NCBI GenBank assembly: GCA_039679645.1
Contig: JBDKUO010000061.1
Span: forward strand, 16,152 to 80,151
Origin: Armatimonadota bacterium
Lineage (GTDB): Bacteria > Armatimonadota > UBA5829
Direction: 5' to 3'
Length of the DNA: 64,000 nt
Shown: positions 15,872-24,507 of the stretch, in pieces
Numbering within the stretch: position 1 is the stretch's first letter
Layout of the letters: every line of letters begins with the position of its first letter
Notes under the pieces: model-generated
Databases searched by the model: none
The model's input: the letters and a program-made list of their open reading frames with translations, nothing else
What the model was told of the DNA's origin: nothing
Made by a program: the position numbers and the translations under genes

Positions 15872-16768
15872 TCAGATCAGCTTTTTCGGCTTCCGGCCGG
15901 CACAAATATCAAGAAATGCCCGCGCGGATGCGCTCAGATAGCGGTCGACGCGATATATGGCCGATGTTTTACGTATCAGTTTTGGCAGGCAGCTTGTCTC
16001 AACAGCTATCAGCGCACCTGATGCAATCTCTTCCTCGACTGCACTCGTTGGCAGGAATGATACGCCAAGTCCGGACTCTACGAAACTCTTTATTGCTTCC
16101 AGGCTGTCCGATTCCATCTTTATCTTTGGAGTTATGCCGCCATCGGCAAAGACTCTGTCCAGGTAGTCTCTAAAGCCGCTGTTCTTTTGAAATAGTATAA
16201 GTGGAGCCTCGCATAGATCATGCGCCGTAATGGAGTCTCTTTTCTCTGTCCAGTTAGGGGATACTACAAGCTGAATACTCTCGTCATAAAGGCCTGTAAT
16301 CCGCAAATCTGCATGCTCGACGGATGATGTTACAAATCCAAGATCAATCTCCCTGTTGAGAGCCATAGCCGCGACTTCCTTACTGCGACCAGTGCGCACA
16401 ATCATCTCCACATTGGGGTAGTTCTTTCTGAATATGCCCAGCCACCTCGGCAGGCGAAAGATGCTTGTAGTAACTCCCGCGCCGATTATCAGCGTTCCTG
16501 CTTTGCATGAGCCTAGATCGGCTATGACTTGCTTGCACTCATCAAGGATCGACAGAGACTTTCTTGCATAATCCGCCAGAGCATGTCCTGCTTCTGTGAG
16601 CTGGACACCACGGCCTGTGCGGTCTAACAGAGATGCTCCAAGCTCCTTTTCGAGCGACTGTATGTGCTGCGTGACGGCGGGCTGGGTGAGAAAAAGCCCC
16701 TCAGCGGCGCGAGTGATGCTGCCTTCTTGAGCCACTTTCAGAAAACTGCGTAGTTGAAAAAGTTCCAT
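15872..16768 (-). CDS. LysR-family transcriptional regulator
   Basis: This 298-residue regulator begins MELFQLRSFLKVAQEGSITRAAE. The winged helix-turn-helix occupies residues 1-60, with the usual LTQPAVTQHIQSLEKELG recognition helix. An effector-binding domain follows (residues about 90-295, type-2 periplasmic-binding fold). The frame extends up to a TTG at 16807, but that would lie at the expected transcript start, so ATG 16768 behind AGGCAGG is preferred. It lies upstream of purO on the same strand and divergent from purA, so control of purine genes is a plausible guess. The ligand is unknown. Confidence 0.9.
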   Translation of the reverse strand: MELFQLRSFLKVAQEGSITRAAEGLFLTQPAVTQHIQSLEKELGASLLDRTGRGVQLTEAGHALADYARKSLSILDECKQVIADLGSCKAGTLIIGAGVTTSIFRLPRWLGIFRKNYPNVEMIVRTGRSKEVAAMALNREIDLGFVTSSVEHADLRITGLYDESIQLVVSPNWTEKRDSITAHDLCEAPLILFQKNSGFRDYLDRVFADGGITPKIKMESDSLEAIKSFVESGLGVSFLPTSAVEEEIASGALIAVETSCLPKLIRKTSAIYRVDRYLSASARAFLDICAGRKPKKLI

Positions 16769-16812
16769 TGTATTAGCCTGCCTTATGAGAATCATAACAA
16801 CAATCAATTTGA

Positions 16813-16821
16813 ATTATACCA
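16813..16821 (-). promoter_or_regulatory. Extended -10 promoter of the LysR gene
   Basis: On the minus strand TGG precedes TATAAT. No good -35 is visible. Expected leader about 38 bases to ATG 16768. Confidence 0.5.
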
Positions 16822-16897
16822 TAATCGGAGGTAGAATACCTTCGTTTGAACCAACCGGGTGTACAAAATCAATTGGGTGCACAAATTAATAGCTGTA

Positions 16898-16961
16898 GGG
16901 GCGAAGCAATTGCCCATCAAATTTGGTTGAGTCATCATATTATGCCGCAAATGCTTCGCCC
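16898..16961. repeat. Inverted repeat between LysR and purA
   Basis: GGGCGAAGCA (16899-16908) pairs with TGCTTCGCCC (16952-16961). It resembles dispersed intergenic repeats of the GGGGCGAAGCA type rather than a terminator, since no T-run follows. Confidence 0.6.
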
Positions 16962-17032
16962 AAACTAGACGTAGTACTGCTAATTACTCGCCCGAATACG
17001 AATGGTACACACCCGAACTAAGGAGCAGCAAT

Positions 17033-18310
17033 ATGCCGGTCACAGTAGTAGCTGGAGTTCAATGGGGAGACGAGGGCAAGGGTCGAATAGTCGACTTGAT
17101 GGCTTCGCAGGCGGATATCGTAATTCGCTGTCAGGGCGGTCCGAATGCCGGGCATACCATCGTCAACGAGTTCGGCAAGTTCGCACTGCATGGAGTCCCC
17201 TCGGGAATATTTAACCCAAAGGCTATTTGTATAGTAGGCGCAGGCACTGTAATAAATCCATCGGGTATGGTCGAGGAGCTTAAAACAGTCGCCAAGGCTG
17301 GCGCTGATATTAATCGGGTCCTTATATCCGATCGTGCGCATCTGATAATGCCGTATCACAAGCTGATGGACGGCCTTGACGAGCAGCACCGCAAGGGTGG
17401 TTCGAAGATAGGCACGACAGGGCAGGGGATCGCGCAGGCATATTCCGATAAGGCCTCTCGCCGTGGGCTGCGCGCCGGTGACCTGCTGGATATGAATGTC
17501 TTTAGAGCAAAGCTGGCGGACACGCTCGCATGGCAAAACAGACTTCTGGCAACGTATGATCATCCGTCGATTACTATAGAAGAAGTGCTGGCGCAGGTAG
17601 AGGAAGCTGCGGACTTTTTAAGGCCGATGATAGGCGATACCATAAACCCGATCTGTGACGCTCTGGATGCGGGCAAGCAGGTTTTGCTCGAGGGTCAGCT
17701 TGGGGTTATGCGCGATCTCGACTGGGGCGCATATCCCTTCGTGACGTCTTCCTGCCCTACACCGGCAGGTATGGTCGCGGGGGCTGGTGTTCCGTCCAGA
17801 AGTGTCGAAAGGGTGATTGGCGTGGTGAAAGCCTACACGACTGCGGTCGGCGCGGGACCCTTCCCGACAGAGCTTTTCGACTCAAAGGGCGATGATCTTC
17901 GCGAGAAAGGCGGTGAGTTCGGCGCGACGACAGGCAGACCCAGACGGTGCGGCTGGTTCGATGCGGTCGCGGTAAAGTGGGCATGCAGGGTAGCCGGATT
18001 TACCGAGTTAGCGCTTACTAAGATCGACGTGCTCGACGGTGAGCCTACACTGCCTATATGCGTAGACTACAAGGACGGCGACAAGACTCTCGACTCATTC
18101 CCGACAACCGATGCCATGGCTCGTGTGAAGCCCGTATATAAAGAGATGCCGGGCTGGTCTGAAAAGACCACATCCGCCCGAAAGATGTCCGAACTGCCGA
18201 AAGCAGCACAGGAATACGTTGAGGAACTGGAAAGGCTGGCCGGTGTGCCTATATCAATGGTGTCCGTCGGTCCCGAGAGGGATTCAATCATAGAACGCGG
18301 GAGGCAGTAG
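17033..18310 (+). CDS. purA: Adenylosuccinate synthetase
   Basis: This 425-residue enzyme starts at ATG 17033 after AAGGAG. It makes adenylosuccinate from IMP, aspartate and GTP, the first committed step to AMP. Visible features are the GTP loop GDEGKG (residues 12-17), GGPNAGHT with the catalytic His, GTTGQGI, GAGPFPTEL, TTGRPRRCGW and the guanine-binding TKIDVLDG. The switch region reads EGQLGVMRDLDWGAYPF in place of the EGAQG form of the E. coli enzyme. To my knowledge the EGQLG form also occurs in archaeal and some deep-branching bacterial enzymes. It overlaps the next gene by one base, so the two are translationally coupled. Confidence 0.97.
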   Translation: MPVTVVAGVQWGDEGKGRIVDLMASQADIVIRCQGGPNAGHTIVNEFGKFALHGVPSGIFNPKAICIVGAGTVINPSGMVEELKTVAKAGADINRVLISDRAHLIMPYHKLMDGLDEQHRKGGSKIGTTGQGIAQAYSDKASRRGLRAGDLLDMNVFRAKLADTLAWQNRLLATYDHPSITIEEVLAQVEEAADFLRPMIGDTINPICDALDAGKQVLLEGQLGVMRDLDWGAYPFVTSSCPTPAGMVAGAGVPSRSVERVIGVVKAYTTAVGAGPFPTELFDSKGDDLREKGGEFGATTGRPRRCGWFDAVAVKWACRVAGFTELALTKIDVLDGEPTLPICVDYKDGDKTLDSFPTTDAMARVKPVYKEMPGWSEKTTSARKMSELPKAAQEYVEELERLAGVPISMVSVGPERDSIIERGRQ

Positions 18311-18999
18311 TGAAATACGATGCCGTGATTTTCGATTTGTTCGGGACTCTTGTAGATTACCTGCCGGCCAGTGAGTGGCAGCGTACGCATGAGGAAATAG
18401 CCGAGATTTTGTCGGTTGAATATGAGCCGTATAAGCGCGCATGGCGGGAGATCATGCCAAGTAGAGACTTGGGTAAACATGGCGGAATCGAGGGTGATGT
18501 CAAGCGGGCATGCGCTCTGCTTGACATCGAGCCGAGCCGCGAACAGATCGACAAGATTATTGATGCCAGGCTGGACTATACTCGTCGAGAGGTTCAGCCA
18601 AGATCGGGTGCAATCGAAACGATTAAGTCTTTACGCGATTCGGGCCATAAAGTCGGCTTGATTACGGTCTGTGGAGGCGAGGTTCCTCTGATATGGGAAG
18701 AGACCCCGTTCGCGCCGCTGATGGATGATTGCGTGTTCTCATGCCGAGAGGGGATAACCAAGCCGGACCCGCGTATATATCATCTTTCTTGTGAGCGGCT
18801 TGATGTGAAGCCTGAGAATTGTCTATATGTGGGTGACGGCAGTTGCCGCGAGCTGACAGGAGCGCTGGAGGTCGGCATGCACCCGGTGCTGATTCAGATG
18901 GAGTATGACAGAGACTATGGCGTCAATCGAATTGATGCTACAGAGTGGCGCGGCCCGGTGATAGATTCACTAGATAAGATTCTTGAGTTTGTTGTTTAA
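18310..18999 (+). CDS. HAD-superfamily hydrolase
   Basis: This 229-residue protein starts at a GTG that shares its G with the purA stop codon. It has motif I FDLFGTLVDY (nucleophile Asp), a helical cap, motif II at about residue 117 (ITVCGG), motif III Lys in GITKPDPRIY and motif IV GDGSCRELTGA. This is a Cof/phosphoglycolate-phosphatase-like subclass I HAD phosphatase acting on an unknown small phosphate ester. Coupling to purA may indicate nucleotide housekeeping, but that is inference. Confidence 0.85.
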   Translation: MKYDAVIFDLFGTLVDYLPASEWQRTHEEIAEILSVEYEPYKRAWREIMPSRDLGKHGGIEGDVKRACALLDIEPSREQIDKIIDARLDYTRREVQPRSGAIETIKSLRDSGHKVGLITVCGGEVPLIWEETPFAPLMDDCVFSCREGITKPDPRIYHLSCERLDVKPENCLYVGDGSCRELTGALEVGMHPVLIQMEYDRDYGVNRIDATEWRGPVIDSLDKILEFVV

Positions 19000-19020
19000 T
19001 CTGAAATGGAGTAATTGACG

Positions 19021-20055
19021 TTGTCTGCAGAAGTTTTTGTGCATGCGGTATTTCGCAAAACAAAAGTGCCGAGCGCACTGGAGAAATACTGGTATTATGC
19101 AGGCATTGTCATTATGTTCCTGGTGGGCTGGCACTGGCCTTCTGTCGGCTTGTGGATGAAGTCGATAAACCTCAGCACATATCTCATTGTGCTTGCATTC
19201 TTTCTGAACGGTTTTGCGCTCTCCAGTGATTCACTGCTGGAGAGCATGAGACAGTGGCGGATACTTCTTACTGCCCTGCTCATTACATTCTGCATTTCTC
19301 CAGCGCTGGTATATGCTGTGCGGCTCGTTATTCCCGGCGGCGACAGCCTGCTCGCTCATGGATTCCAGATAGTATCGCTGGTGCCGACGCTGTTTGTGTC
19401 CGCGGTAGTGCTCACCCGTGTGGCTAGGGGGAATGCGGCTGTGGCTCTTAACCTAACGGTGTCGTCAAATATGTTGGCGATCTTTATCACCCCGATTATT
19501 GTGAGGCTCACACTGGGCGCAAGTAGTTCTCACTTGAACCCGACATCGATGATCGGGAGTATGATGCTGACAGTGCTTCTGCCAACAATAGCCGGTCAAC
19601 TGGCTCGCAAACGCTGGGAAGTCTGGGCAGAAAGGCACGCCAAACTCATTACAGTCGCATCACAGTGCACTATCCTGCTCTTTATAGTAACAGGCATTTC
19701 CGCCCTGCCTCGATCCGTGATCTCTCCATCAGTGCTCACGGCAGCAGTAATTGGGTGTGTCGCGCTGCATGCCGTTCTTTTGCTGATAGGCAGGTTCGGT
19801 GGAATATTGATCGGAATTGACGAGCCGGAAAAGCGCGCACTGACCTTCTGCAGCGCACAAAAATCATTCGTATTTAACGTGCTGCTGTGCGAACACATCT
19901 TTGCGGGAAACAGCGCCTCATTCGGAATGGCTATATTGCCGGGGATTGTGTATTACCTGCTGGTGCTCACGGTAGACAGTGTTATAGCGCAGTGGTGGAA
20001 CACGCATGTCGTTGAGGAAGAAGAGGTGTGCGTGGACCTTCTCATCGATGATTGA
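19021..20055 (+). CDS. Bile acid:sodium symporter-like (SBF_like) membrane transporter
   Basis: This 344-residue integral membrane protein has about nine to ten hydrophobic helices. It is related to the bile acid:sodium symporter superfamily, closest to the SBF_like/solute carrier 10A7 type (ALSSDSLLESMRQWRILL, LVPTLFVSAVVLTRVARGNAA, TFCSAQKSFVFNVLL). TTG at 19021 is preferred because GGAG lies nine bases upstream, while TTG 19015 would be only three bases from it. It is the last gene of the purA-HAD run and ends eleven bases before the convergent deoB. The substrate, possibly an organic anion, is unknown. Confidence 0.8.
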   Translation: MSAEVFVHAVFRKTKVPSALEKYWYYAGIVIMFLVGWHWPSVGLWMKSINLSTYLIVLAFFLNGFALSSDSLLESMRQWRILLTALLITFCISPALVYAVRLVIPGGDSLLAHGFQIVSLVPTLFVSAVVLTRVARGNAAVALNLTVSSNMLAIFITPIIVRLTLGASSSHLNPTSMIGSMMLTVLLPTIAGQLARKRWEVWAERHAKLITVASQCTILLFIVTGISALPRSVISPSVLTAAVIGCVALHAVLLLIGRFGGILIGIDEPEKRALTFCSAQKSFVFNVLLCEHIFAGNSASFGMAILPGIVYYLLVLTVDSVIAQWWNTHVVEEEEVCVDLLIDD

Positions 20056-20066
20056 CTCTCTATCGA

Positions 20067-21236
20067 TCACAAACAATTATAGAACGAAGTGCCTGGCAGA
20101 TCGTATTCAATGGAGAGAACATCGGCTATCGTTGCAGACAAATCGCAAAAACATGACCTGATCCCCAGATCGACTCCACATGCGATTTGCTTTCCGTAGA
20201 CCAGCAGAGGTACGTATTCGCGTGTGTGGTCAGTGCTTGGAGTCGTTGGGTCGCAGCCATGGTCGGCTGTTATGAACAGCAAATCATCGTCGGCCATTGC
20301 GCCCATGATCGAAGGCAGCGCTGCATCGAATTCGACCAGGGCACCTGCATAGCCTTTTGGATTGTTGCGGTGACCGTAGACCATATCGAAGTCCACCAGG
20401 TTTGTAAATACAAGCGAGCCTTCGCCTCCGGCAATTGCGGCAATTATCGCGCCGATACCCTCGTGGTTATTGCCTGTGTGGATAGTCGTGCTGATCCCTC
20501 TGCCTGCATATATGTCATTGATCTTGCCGATAGCAATGACGCTGCCTCCAGCTTTTGTGATCAGATCGAGCAATGTCAAGCTGGGCGGTTCCAGAGAGAA
20601 ATCTTTACGGCGCTCGGTACGTGTGAATGACCCCGGTTCACCCGTAAACGGCCTGGCTATTACTCGTTGGACATTATGTGGCGCTATAAGCATATCTCGC
20701 GCTATCCGGCACCATTCGTAGAGTTGATTAACAGGAACCACATCTTCATGGCAGGCGATTTGAAAGACGCTGTCTGCCGAGGTATATACAATCGGCCAAC
20801 CTGTGCGCATGTGCTCTTCGCCGAGTTCTTTGATTATCTCAGTGCCGGACGCCGCCTTGTTTCCGAGTATTCCACGCCCTGTTTTGGAGATGAACTCATT
20901 AACTACATCATCAGGAAAACCGTGTGGGTAAACCGGAAAAGCGCGCTCGGTCACAATTCCCATCATCTCCCAGTGGCCGGTGGTTGTGTCCTTGCCTTGT
21001 GACACTTCGGCCATCTTACCAAAGCATCCGGCTGGCTCTTTTGCAGGCTCGACACCCATTATAGGCGCAATGTTTCCAAGACCGAGCCTGGCCAGGTTCG
21101 GGAGCTTTAGCCCACCCACGGAATCGGCAATATGTCCCAGAGTATTGCACCCCGCATCGCCATACTCCGCGGCGTCAGGCAGTGCGCCTATGCCGACAGA
21201 ATCGAGGACTATTATAATGCAGCGATTGATTGTCAT
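20067..21236 (-). CDS. deoB: Phosphopentomutase
   Basis: This 389-residue protein interconverts ribose-1- and ribose-5-phosphate (and the deoxy forms) in nucleoside salvage. It belongs to the alkaline-phosphatase-like metalloenzymes. The N-terminus [16 protein letters not shown] carries the first metal Asp. [13 protein letters not shown] holds the phosphorylated Thr region. [20 protein letters not shown] holds the other metal ligands. The length is normal. It lies 61 bases downstream of xerD and is probably co-transcribed, a pairing also seen in Firmicutes (xerD-deoB). Confidence 0.95.
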   Translation of the reverse strand: MTINRCIIIVLDSVGIGALPDAAEYGDAGCNTLGHIADSVGGLKLPNLARLGLGNIAPIMGVEPAKEPAGCFGKMAEVSQGKDTTTGHWEMMGIVTERAFPVYPHGFPDDVVNEFISKTGRGILGNKAASGTEIIKELGEEHMRTGWPIVYTSADSVFQIACHEDVVPVNQLYEWCRIARDMLIAPHNVQRVIARPFTGEPGSFTRTERRKDFSLEPPSLTLLDLITKAGGSVIAIGKINDIYAGRGISTTIHTGNNHEGIGAIIAAIAGGEGSLVFTNLVDFDMVYGHRNNPKGYAGALVEFDAALPSIMGAMADDDLLFITADHGCDPTTPSTDHTREYVPLLVYGKQIACGVDLGIRSCFCDLSATIADVLSIEYDLPGTSFYNCL

Positions 21237-21297
21237 TAATTAACCTCACTGAAGATCAGAGTCAGCCATTTCACTTCCAACTCAAAATATTGTATTT

Positions 21298-22188
21298 TCA
21301 CGCTCGCGGGTGTGTCTCTTTATACACCTCACGCAGGTGATCGCGAGTTACATGAGTGTAGACCTGTGTAGTCGCAATACTGGCATGGCCGAGCATCTCC
21401 TGGACACTGCGTAGATCAGCTCCACGTTCGATCAGATGAGTAGCGAATGAATGCCTGAGCATGTGAGGCGTTATAGACTTGGTAATACCCGCCTTCGCGG
21501 CATATTTCTTGATGATCTTCCAGAACATAACGCGCGACATAGGTCTGCCCTGAATAGACAGAAATAGATATTCTGATCGATTTATGCCGGCAAGCCTGCC
21601 GCGCACGCGGTCGACATAAGCGCCGATATACTCGCCCGCAATCTCGCCTATCGGGACGACACGTTCCTTGTTGCCCTTTCCCAGACACTTGAGAAAACCC
21701 ATCCGCGGGTTTACATCCTCTGCTTTAAGAGAAATAAGCTCGGATACGCGCAGGCCGCTGGCGTATAGAGTCTCGAACATCGCTTTATCGCGCAGACCCA
21801 GATCATCATGTATATCGGGCGAATCAAGCAGGCGGGTCAGTTCATCCACGTCTAGAAATTTTGGAAGACGGCGAGGAGGCCTGTGTGTATCGAACGCACG
21901 GAGCGGACTCTTCTCTATAATGCGTTCTGCACAAAGATACTTAATAAAGCCCCGGATAGACGACACTTTGCGTGCAGTGCTGGTAGAGGCGTATTTTTCT
22001 TTACTCAGCAGGTCGAGAAAAGCTACCATGCAGTTGTTATCTATTTTGCCGGGCTCTGTTATATTCCGCTTTTGAAGGAATGATGCGAACTGAGACAGAT
22101 CACGCCCATATGATGCCACCGTATTGGCTGACAAACCCCGTTCTACTGCGATATAGTCCAGAAACCTTTGAATGTGAAAATCAATCAT
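21298..22188 (-). CDS. xerD: Tyrosine recombinase XerD
   Basis: This 296-residue recombinase has a SAM-like N-terminal domain (IDFHIQRFLDYIAVERGLSANT) and a catalytic domain with the full tyrosine-recombinase set: Arg in ASGLRVSEL, Lys in GKGNKERVVP, HMLRHSFATH, the second His in LGHASIATT and nucleophile Tyr in TQVYTHV. It resolves chromosome dimers at dif with XerC. Placement in a housekeeping run next to deoB argues for the chromosomal XerD rather than a mobile integrase. Its start overlaps the stop of the upstream glycosyltransferase gene by four bases (ATGA). Confidence 0.95.
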   Translation of the reverse strand: MIDFHIQRFLDYIAVERGLSANTVASYGRDLSQFASFLQKRNITEPGKIDNNCMVAFLDLLSKEKYASTSTARKVSSIRGFIKYLCAERIIEKSPLRAFDTHRPPRRLPKFLDVDELTRLLDSPDIHDDLGLRDKAMFETLYASGLRVSELISLKAEDVNPRMGFLKCLGKGNKERVVPIGEIAGEYIGAYVDRVRGRLAGINRSEYLFLSIQGRPMSRVMFWKIIKKYAAKAGITKSITPHMLRHSFATHLIERGADLRSVQEMLGHASIATTQVYTHVTRDHLREVYKETHPRA

Positions 22189-23837
22189 TTCTTACGCTCG
22201 TATATCGTGATCTCGGGGCTCACATAGCGCATGTCGTGCGGGAGGTTTTCTGTATAAAGTTCCAAACCATCCCACATTCCGCCATAAGCTGCACGCATGG
22301 CATAGTGGTCCTTAATCATCTTAAGATCGGCAAGTGTGCTCTCGACCTGTGCCATTTGATCCTTGGTGAGATTCTTATTGTTGCGCAGGCGTAAGGCGTC
22401 GCGCGTCTCATATTCTGAGACAATTACCCAATCAGGTGCGCTCTGAGAATACCATTCGCCCGGCTTGTTATAGCCGGAGAATACAACGATATTATACGGC
22501 GTTTTGGTGATTGCTGCTTCCCGCTGCGGCAGAGTGCCGAAGCCGAAGTCTTTAGTTAGAGGCGGGCTATAAAACCATGGCATGTCAATCATGCCGATAC
22601 TCGATTGTTTGGGCACATGATTAAATATCCATCTCGCTGCACAATCTTGCGGGGTCGGTAATACAAATAGTATATCGAGAAGCGTACTGAAGAGTAGAGC
22701 ATAAAATATAGCGCCAACGCAGAATGCTCCACATATCCATCGGCCGACATTCAGCAGTGGATTTCCCTTCAGACCATCCCACCATCGGCACATCAGCCAT
22801 CCGCACAATATAGCAATCGCAGGGTACATAGGCAGAGTGTATCGAGCGAACCTGACTTGAGAGAGCGAGATAAGTGCATAATACGGGACCGCGAAGGCAA
22901 GTACTATCAATGCCTGCTTATCGCGCTTTGCTATCGCCGCAATTATTGCAATCAGAAAAGCCAGTGCCAATGGCGGCCCGAGGCCGGAGATGAGAGAATT
23001 GGTAAACGTGTATATAAACCCATTGCCCGTCCCGGCGAAAACCAGCCCATGTCCGCTGCTCACGTGCTTCATCTCATAGGTCAGGCCATGAATGAACTCG
23101 TTTGTATGCAAAATACAGCCGGGTGTCGAAATTAGAAATGTAGCAATAACACATCCCAAAGATGCCCAGAGCTTGCCCGAAAGAATTGATGACCGGTTTA
23201 ACTTTGCGCGAAGGAAATGGGCTGTGATTACAGAGAAAACCACTATTACGGCGTTATACTTGGTCCCTGCGGCAAGACCGGTCATAATACCGGCCCATAT
23301 ATAATCACGCCAGTTGCCGCGCTTGTAGACCAGAGCGGCGTATCCTAGTGATAGCGCTATAAATAATGTACTGGGGACATCTACCGTGGCAAAGTGAGAG
23401 TGCTGAACATGCAGAGGCGCAACAGAAATTATAAGCGCTGCCAGCAGGCCCTGCGCCTTGCCGAAAAACTCACGGCCTGCCCAGTATGTGGCAGCCACAG
23501 CGCCGACAGCCATGGTAACGGTTATTGCACGGGCTGATAGATAAACTCCGTCAGGGCTGTTTGACAGTCCGTATGCGATCGTAACCGCAATTGCAATAGT
23601 GCATAGATATATATAGAGAGAGGGGTAATTATAGAGCTTCGTGTCCAGTGAACGGTTTAGATATACAAAAAACGCTGCACCCAGGATCAGGAATTCGTCG
23701 GGGTGGTATGAGTAAGAGTGCAGTTCGTTCGGCAGACCCCATCTGAGACCGACCAGCCTCAGCGCAGCCGCCAATATCAGAATGCACGCGAGAGGTAACA
23801 GCGTGCGCCAATTGTCTCGAACAGATCTGACACTCAA
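22185..23837 (-). CDS. GT39-like membrane glycosyltransferase
   Basis: This 550-residue polytopic protein has ten or more hydrophobic helices. It is of the PMT/ArnT type (dolichyl-phosphate-mannose mannosyltransferase family). The first periplasmic loop YHPDEFLILGAAFFV carries the expected acidic DE residues. HSHFATVDVPSTLF matches the usual second motif. Such enzymes transfer a sugar from a polyprenyl-phosphate donor to protein or lipid on the outer face of the membrane. It is transcribed from the DUF5317 gene one base upstream and overlaps xerD. The acceptor is unknown. Confidence 0.85.
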   Translation of the reverse strand: MSVRSVRDNWRTLLPLACILILAAALRLVGLRWGLPNELHSYSYHPDEFLILGAAFFVYLNRSLDTKLYNYPSLYIYLCTIAIAVTIAYGLSNSPDGVYLSARAITVTMAVGAVAATYWAGREFFGKAQGLLAALIISVAPLHVQHSHFATVDVPSTLFIALSLGYAALVYKRGNWRDYIWAGIMTGLAAGTKYNAVIVVFSVITAHFLRAKLNRSSILSGKLWASLGCVIATFLISTPGCILHTNEFIHGLTYEMKHVSSGHGLVFAGTGNGFIYTFTNSLISGLGPPLALAFLIAIIAAIAKRDKQALIVLAFAVPYYALISLSQVRFARYTLPMYPAIAILCGWLMCRWWDGLKGNPLLNVGRWICGAFCVGAIFYALLFSTLLDILFVLPTPQDCAARWIFNHVPKQSSIGMIDMPWFYSPPLTKDFGFGTLPQREAAITKTPYNIVVFSGYNKPGEWYSQSAPDWVIVSEYETRDALRLRNNKNLTKDQMAQVESTLADLKMIKDHYAMRAAYGGMWDGLELYTENLPHDMRYVSPEITIYERKK

Positions 23838-23838
23838 T

Positions 23839-24408
23839 CTATGCCTCGGCAGGCGTCTTGGTCTCTTTTGGAGATGGCGCGCGCATTCCTACTATTATCG
23901 CCACGACGATCCCGAGTGTTATCAATATATCGCCTATGCTGCAGATTTCAGGCAGCAGCGCGTAAGGCCATCGCATAGGTATGATATCGCACAAGAAGGC
24001 CAGCCTTGTGCCTGCGTCCATCAAGGAGTTATGAATGGGCATGGTTGCGGCTTTCTTGCCGAAGACAAATGCGACTGCGCGTGCAGAAGCAGGCATCAGT
24101 CCGCCGTTGACACTCAGAGCCAGGAGGTTGGTTACCATACCCACGATGACCAGCCTTGCTCCAGCTATCCGCAAATTAGCCAACACAAAGCCTAAAAATG
24201 CGAACTTCTCTGCCATCTGGACTATTCCCGCGAGCCAGTGCATTTCCTTGAGTGTGGGGGAGAATCGAAATGCCCATGAAGTAAAGCTCAGCGCTACAGC
24301 CAGAATCAGCACCCAACCGCATCGAATCCGTAGATCGGCAAGTCTGTCCAGTTTGCCGCCTGAAAGCCAAGCTATAATCAAACCTATTATCAGCAGTTCC
24401 GGTAACAA
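23839..24408 (-). CDS. DUF5317 membrane protein
   Basis: This 189-residue protein has about five hydrophobic segments. It contains the SVNGGLMPAS stretch typical of DUF5317, followed by IHNSLMDAGTRLAFLCDIIP. Its function is unknown. Family members occur in Firmicutes and Actinobacteria as small integral membrane proteins. It lies directly upstream of the GT39-like gene, so it may be a partner in a polyprenyl-linked glycan step, which is inference from context only. It probably heads the leftward unit DUF5317-GT39-xerD-deoB. Confidence 0.75.
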   Translation of the reverse strand: MLPELLIIGLIIAWLSGGKLDRLADLRIRCGWVLILAVALSFTSWAFRFSPTLKEMHWLAGIVQMAEKFAFLGFVLANLRIAGARLVIVGMVTNLLALSVNGGLMPASARAVAFVFGKKAATMPIHNSLMDAGTRLAFLCDIIPMRWPYALLPEICSIGDILITLGIVVAIIVGMRAPSPKETKTPAEA

Positions 24409-24455
24409 TGCATCCCTCCATGTGAGCAGTATTTAATGCTCTTAGCTCTCAGTTT

Positions 24456-24494
24456 GTATCCCTCCAAGCGTGATTATGATACCTGGAGGGATAC
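24456..24494. repeat. Hairpin repeat GTATCCCTCCA / TGGAGGGATAC
   Basis: The arms are eleven-base perfect complements (24456-24466 and 24484-24494). They lie just after the DUF4838 gene, but no T-run follows on either strand. The CCTCCA core also appears in the hairpin cluster at 57228-57287. Confidence 0.65.
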
Positions 24495-24507
24495 GAAAAT
24501 GCAACTG

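Noticed and set aside
21298..22188. Mobile-element integrase
   Set aside because: The tyrosine recombinase is of the XerD type, lies in a housekeeping operon before deoB, and no attachment repeats or phage genes are nearby.
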